DNA of 64,000 bases from Sipunculus nudus (taxonomy: Eukaryota > Annelida > Sipuncula > Golfingiida > Sipunculidae). The notes under the pieces were generated by a model. It saw only the letters and a program-made list of their open reading frames with translations, did no database searches and was not told the origin of the DNA. Below, piece after piece: positions 62,301-64,000 of this stretch. The translations under genes and the position numbers were made by a program. Numbering within the stretch: the stretch's first letter is position 1; each line of letters starts with the position of its first letter. Location: the NCBI GenBank assembly GCA_026874595.1, contig CM049317.1, positions 27,651,401 through 27,715,400 of the forward strand, given 5' to 3'.

Positions 62301-62586
62301 GTACATTCAGGGGATAAATTGACCTTTCTATTAATATTATCGCCCTGCAGGTCAATAATAGGACCCATAGGGCACTTTTCCGATAGCACAATGTGGTAAG
62401 AAGCTGTGATAAACAAGCGGCACACATGAAATACTGAGTATACAAAAAAATAAATGTTAAACTATAGTATAATCAGAGTGATCAGCAACTGGTTATCCAA
62501 AAATATATAAAAAAAAGTGTATACTGACCCTCGCGACAATGGCACACAAACAAAGATCCACAAAATAACGCATACAACAGCCACAT
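58905..62586 (-). CDS. CLR-E: two-CTLD single-pass receptor, intact (8 exons)
   Basis: Eight exons give 465 residues without a break: signal peptide (1-19), CTLD1 (20-124; cysteines C30-C121, C98-C112), CTLD2 (125-244; C162-C242, C220-C234, plus extra N-terminal cysteines 126, 129, 134 and 145), Ser/Thr-rich stalk (245-271), transmembrane helix (279-303) and a 153-residue tail. The tail has YLVP (336), YLSL (359), YSLV (397), and a proline stretch from 425 (PPPLPLPLSRPP). Neither CTLD has EPN/QPD, so ligand type is open. The tail differs entirely from the ITAM tails of CLR-B to D, though entry phase (2) is the same. Seen: exons and motifs. Known: CTLD and TM families. Inferred: surface receptor with SH2/SH3-type signalling. 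Confidence 0.88.
59794..59917 (-). CDS. CLR-E exon 7: transmembrane helix, type I
   Basis: 124 nt, entering in phase 1 (acceptor TAATTAG) and leaving in phase 2 (donor GTAAGT). It encodes LLLVAIGAGFVVLVVIVTVC then VRHSLK. Homologous exons of equal length are at 39.3 and 47.5 kb. Confidence 0.86.
60183..60263 (-). CDS. CLR-E exon 6: Ser/Thr-rich stalk
   Basis: 81 nt, phase 1 at both ends, acceptor ATTACAG, donor GTAATA. It encodes SFISSTVSESTSEKPTTF, a probable O-glycosylated stalk. Confidence 0.8.
60521..60649 (-). CDS. CLR-E exon 5: CTLD2 C-terminal half
   Basis: 129 nt, phase 1 at both ends, acceptor CCTTTTAG, donor GTACAT. It reads TWMNWTFEINSDGKTCAIIK and GGWEPADCDRKHEFICVE. It is strongly similar to CLR-D exon 5. 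Confidence 0.88.
61080..61310 (-). CDS. CLR-E exon 4: CTLD2 N-terminal half
   Basis: 231 nt, phase 1 at both ends, acceptor TTTACAG, donor GTAACA. It opens DCATCKSTKCYNVTKD, then GCILMIEEKKTFYQAITAC and LIGLTRGSWRADE. A Cys cluster precedes the domain. Confidence 0.88.
61462..61587 (-). CDS. CLR-E exon 3: CTLD1 C-terminal half
   Basis: 126 nt, phase 1 at both ends, acceptor ATTTTCAG, donor GTGTGT. It has HNCAITKG and YSVDCFSVIPGYICILE, three canonical cysteines. Confidence 0.88.
61840..62028 (-). CDS. CLR-E exon 2: CTLD1 N-terminal half
   Basis: 189 nt, phase 1 at both ends, acceptor TTTAAAG, donor GTAAAT. It has TKYEALKHCEKQKMALPIVN and ESWLMPELKDLGNWHWTSG, the standard CTLD1 first half. 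Confidence 0.88.
62529..62586 (-). CDS. CLR-E exon 1: signal peptide
   Basis: 58 nt, donor GTCAGTA, phase 1. It encodes MWLLYALFCGSLFVCHC, a good signal peptide. The start is the only ATG in this frame before the hydrophobic run. Confidence 0.82.
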
Positions 62587-63250
62587 CGTGAATAAATGTT
62601 GAATATTCGAGTTATCGAAACAGAGCTTCTCCTCCTTTGATTATAAAATATACGAGGGAGATGTTTTATGTTAGTTATATATCATGCTTCACTTTTTGCC
62701 TCACTTAATGTATCATTCATTACTGCAGTTATGTAATCTATTATATTTTCCCCAGAAAACACCGCTCTTTGTTGGTAAAGTAATCATTTCTGTTATGAAG
62801 TAAAATTACTCTCTGATTATACACAGTTGTCGAACCGCGTAATGAAATCTAAATATTCTGTTGAAACCATAATAATTTCACAGGATTATCGAATAAAAAT
62901 GATGTAACCATGCTCAAATGAAGTGGGATATGTGAACACATAGCGTTAATTGCTCTGTCGTGTGTTGTTGTTTAGATAAAAAACATACACAGGGTTGCAT
63001 TTATCATCCATCAAGCCCATGTTATAGTCCACCAGGAAATAAACTCTCGTCAGCATTAAAAGTAATGATTACGAATGCAGACCTGTAATATCATTGATGT
63101 CATTCTGTAAAATACAGAATACCTATTTGTATTAATGTTATTGTACGTTTCAAATCTTTTTTTACATGCTGGCTGACTCTGAATGAATTTAAACTGAGTG
63201 AGTATTAAAATGGGCACGCCTCCAGAGAGAAAACTATCAAAAAGCATATT
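62587..63250. other. Upstream flank of CLR-E
   Basis: The likely promoter region of CLR-E; AT-rich, with no convincing core element. Nothing else is recognised. Confidence 0.4.
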
Positions 63251-63500
63251 TGCTGGTGCGTTGCCTTGATGTCTACAAAACAATTGTTACTATAGGAACC
63301 ATCTAGACATGAAAAAATTCATGAAATTAACATCAAATGAGACCGCTGGGTTCTCTACACTAAGTTCTCACGACAACATCTCTACAAGATACTCCATATT
63401 AATGCACAACAAATTATAAAAATTATTATCTGTTTATACTCCCTCCATGAATATGCAACTAAATAACTAAGTCACAGTTCACTGGTGATACAGTGTGGTA
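63250..63500. repeat. Paralogous segment shared with 27.81-28.06 kb, copy 2
   Basis: Same orientation and landmarks as the copy near CLR-A (AGGAACCATCTAG, GGGTTCTCT, TAAGTCACAGTTC). It directly abuts the tail remnant at 63.5 kb. Confidence 0.7.
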
Positions 63501-63583
63501 CGTTGTAACTAGGTAATCGTCCTCTATGTCTTGAGGGTGACACAAATTTTCCTTCCGTACTCTTGACATATCAAGCGAAGACT
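63495..63583 (-). pseudogene. Remnant of a CLR-E-type tail exon
   Basis: After a TTTTAATAG acceptor-like site the minus strand reads DMSRVRKEN, then CHPQDIEDDYLVTTYHT, homologous to the start of the CLR-E tail (EDDYLVPTYHT). Similarity stops at the last residue, where the 27.8-kb-type segment begins. It implies another CLR-E-like gene, probably beyond the right edge of the window. Confidence 0.65.
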
Positions 63584-64000
63584 ATTAAAATATGAAATTA
63601 TCATGAACATATAGATAATTTATTTTAACAAGTGGCCCATGGGTTATGACGCTCAGCTTAATTTGACCTGTTGCTTATTTCTTTTATTAATGTTATATAG
63701 TTGAGGATAGCCTATGGCTTATGATACTATGTTGAAAAATTGTCAGAAAAAAAATTCAGGATTCATAGCAGACCTGCCCAGGACCTCCCTAAATTTCATA
63801 AATGAGGATTCCAAGGAAAATGGATACGATTTGTACCCTGTCTGTCTAGGTGCTCAAAATCATGTTTCACATCCATAGCTCACAGAATATAAGTTACCAT
63901 GACCCAGTTTCAGGTTTCCAAGGAGAATTGCCAAGGACTTCTTTAAATGAATACAATTTGTGCCCTGTCTGTGGGCTCAAAATCATGCTTCTGGCTAGTA

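Overview
The window is animal (metazoan) DNA. It is AT-rich, carries spliced genes with short exons and consensus GT-AG introns, and contains decayed LINE and tRNA-derived SINE copies, many simple repeats and tandem paralogues. Domain content and repeat style suggest a lophotrochozoan, most likely a bivalve mollusc. That placement is inference, because nothing here was compared with a database.

Layout. 1-12 kb is repetitive and gene-poor: a 25-bp minisatellite, LINE remnants, a SINE and two families of tandem dispersed repeats. 12.36-22.84 kb (+) holds a ten-exon gene for a single-pass receptor: signal peptide, one C-type lectin-like domain (CTLD) with an EPN motif, a membrane helix, a long charged and probably disordered linker, then an intracellular ZU5-UPA module of the kind found in UNC5, ankyrin and PIDD. 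22.9-28.5 kb shows little. 28.5-52 kb (-) is a tandem array of two-CTLD receptor genes and pseudogenes, labelled here CLR-A to CLR-D in order of coordinate. 52-58.9 kb is gene-poor, with a SINE and a LINE reverse transcriptase fragment. 58.9-62.6 kb (-) holds the best-preserved member, CLR-E. A tail-exon remnant of another relative lies at 63.5 kb. All labels are local to this window.

The CLR genes share one plan. An N-terminal exon is followed by four half-CTLD exons (two CTLDs, each split by a phase-1 intron), a short stalk exon, a transmembrane exon and a cytoplasmic tail exon. The notable point is the tail. In CLR-D, and in the tail exon of CLR-B, it encodes a canonical ITAM, YxxL-x8-YxxL. 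CLR-C has a 54-bp tandem amplification of the first tyrosine motif. CLR-E has a different, longer tail with several tyrosine motifs and a proline-rich stretch. The array therefore looks like a rapidly evolving set of lectin-type immune receptors with alternative signalling tails, shaped by gene birth and death. CLR-A and CLR-E read open throughout their recognised exons; CLR-B and CLR-C are clearly broken; CLR-D has one in-frame stop.

Exon boundaries were called by eye from splice signals, reading phase and comparison among the copies inside the window. No transcript evidence was available.
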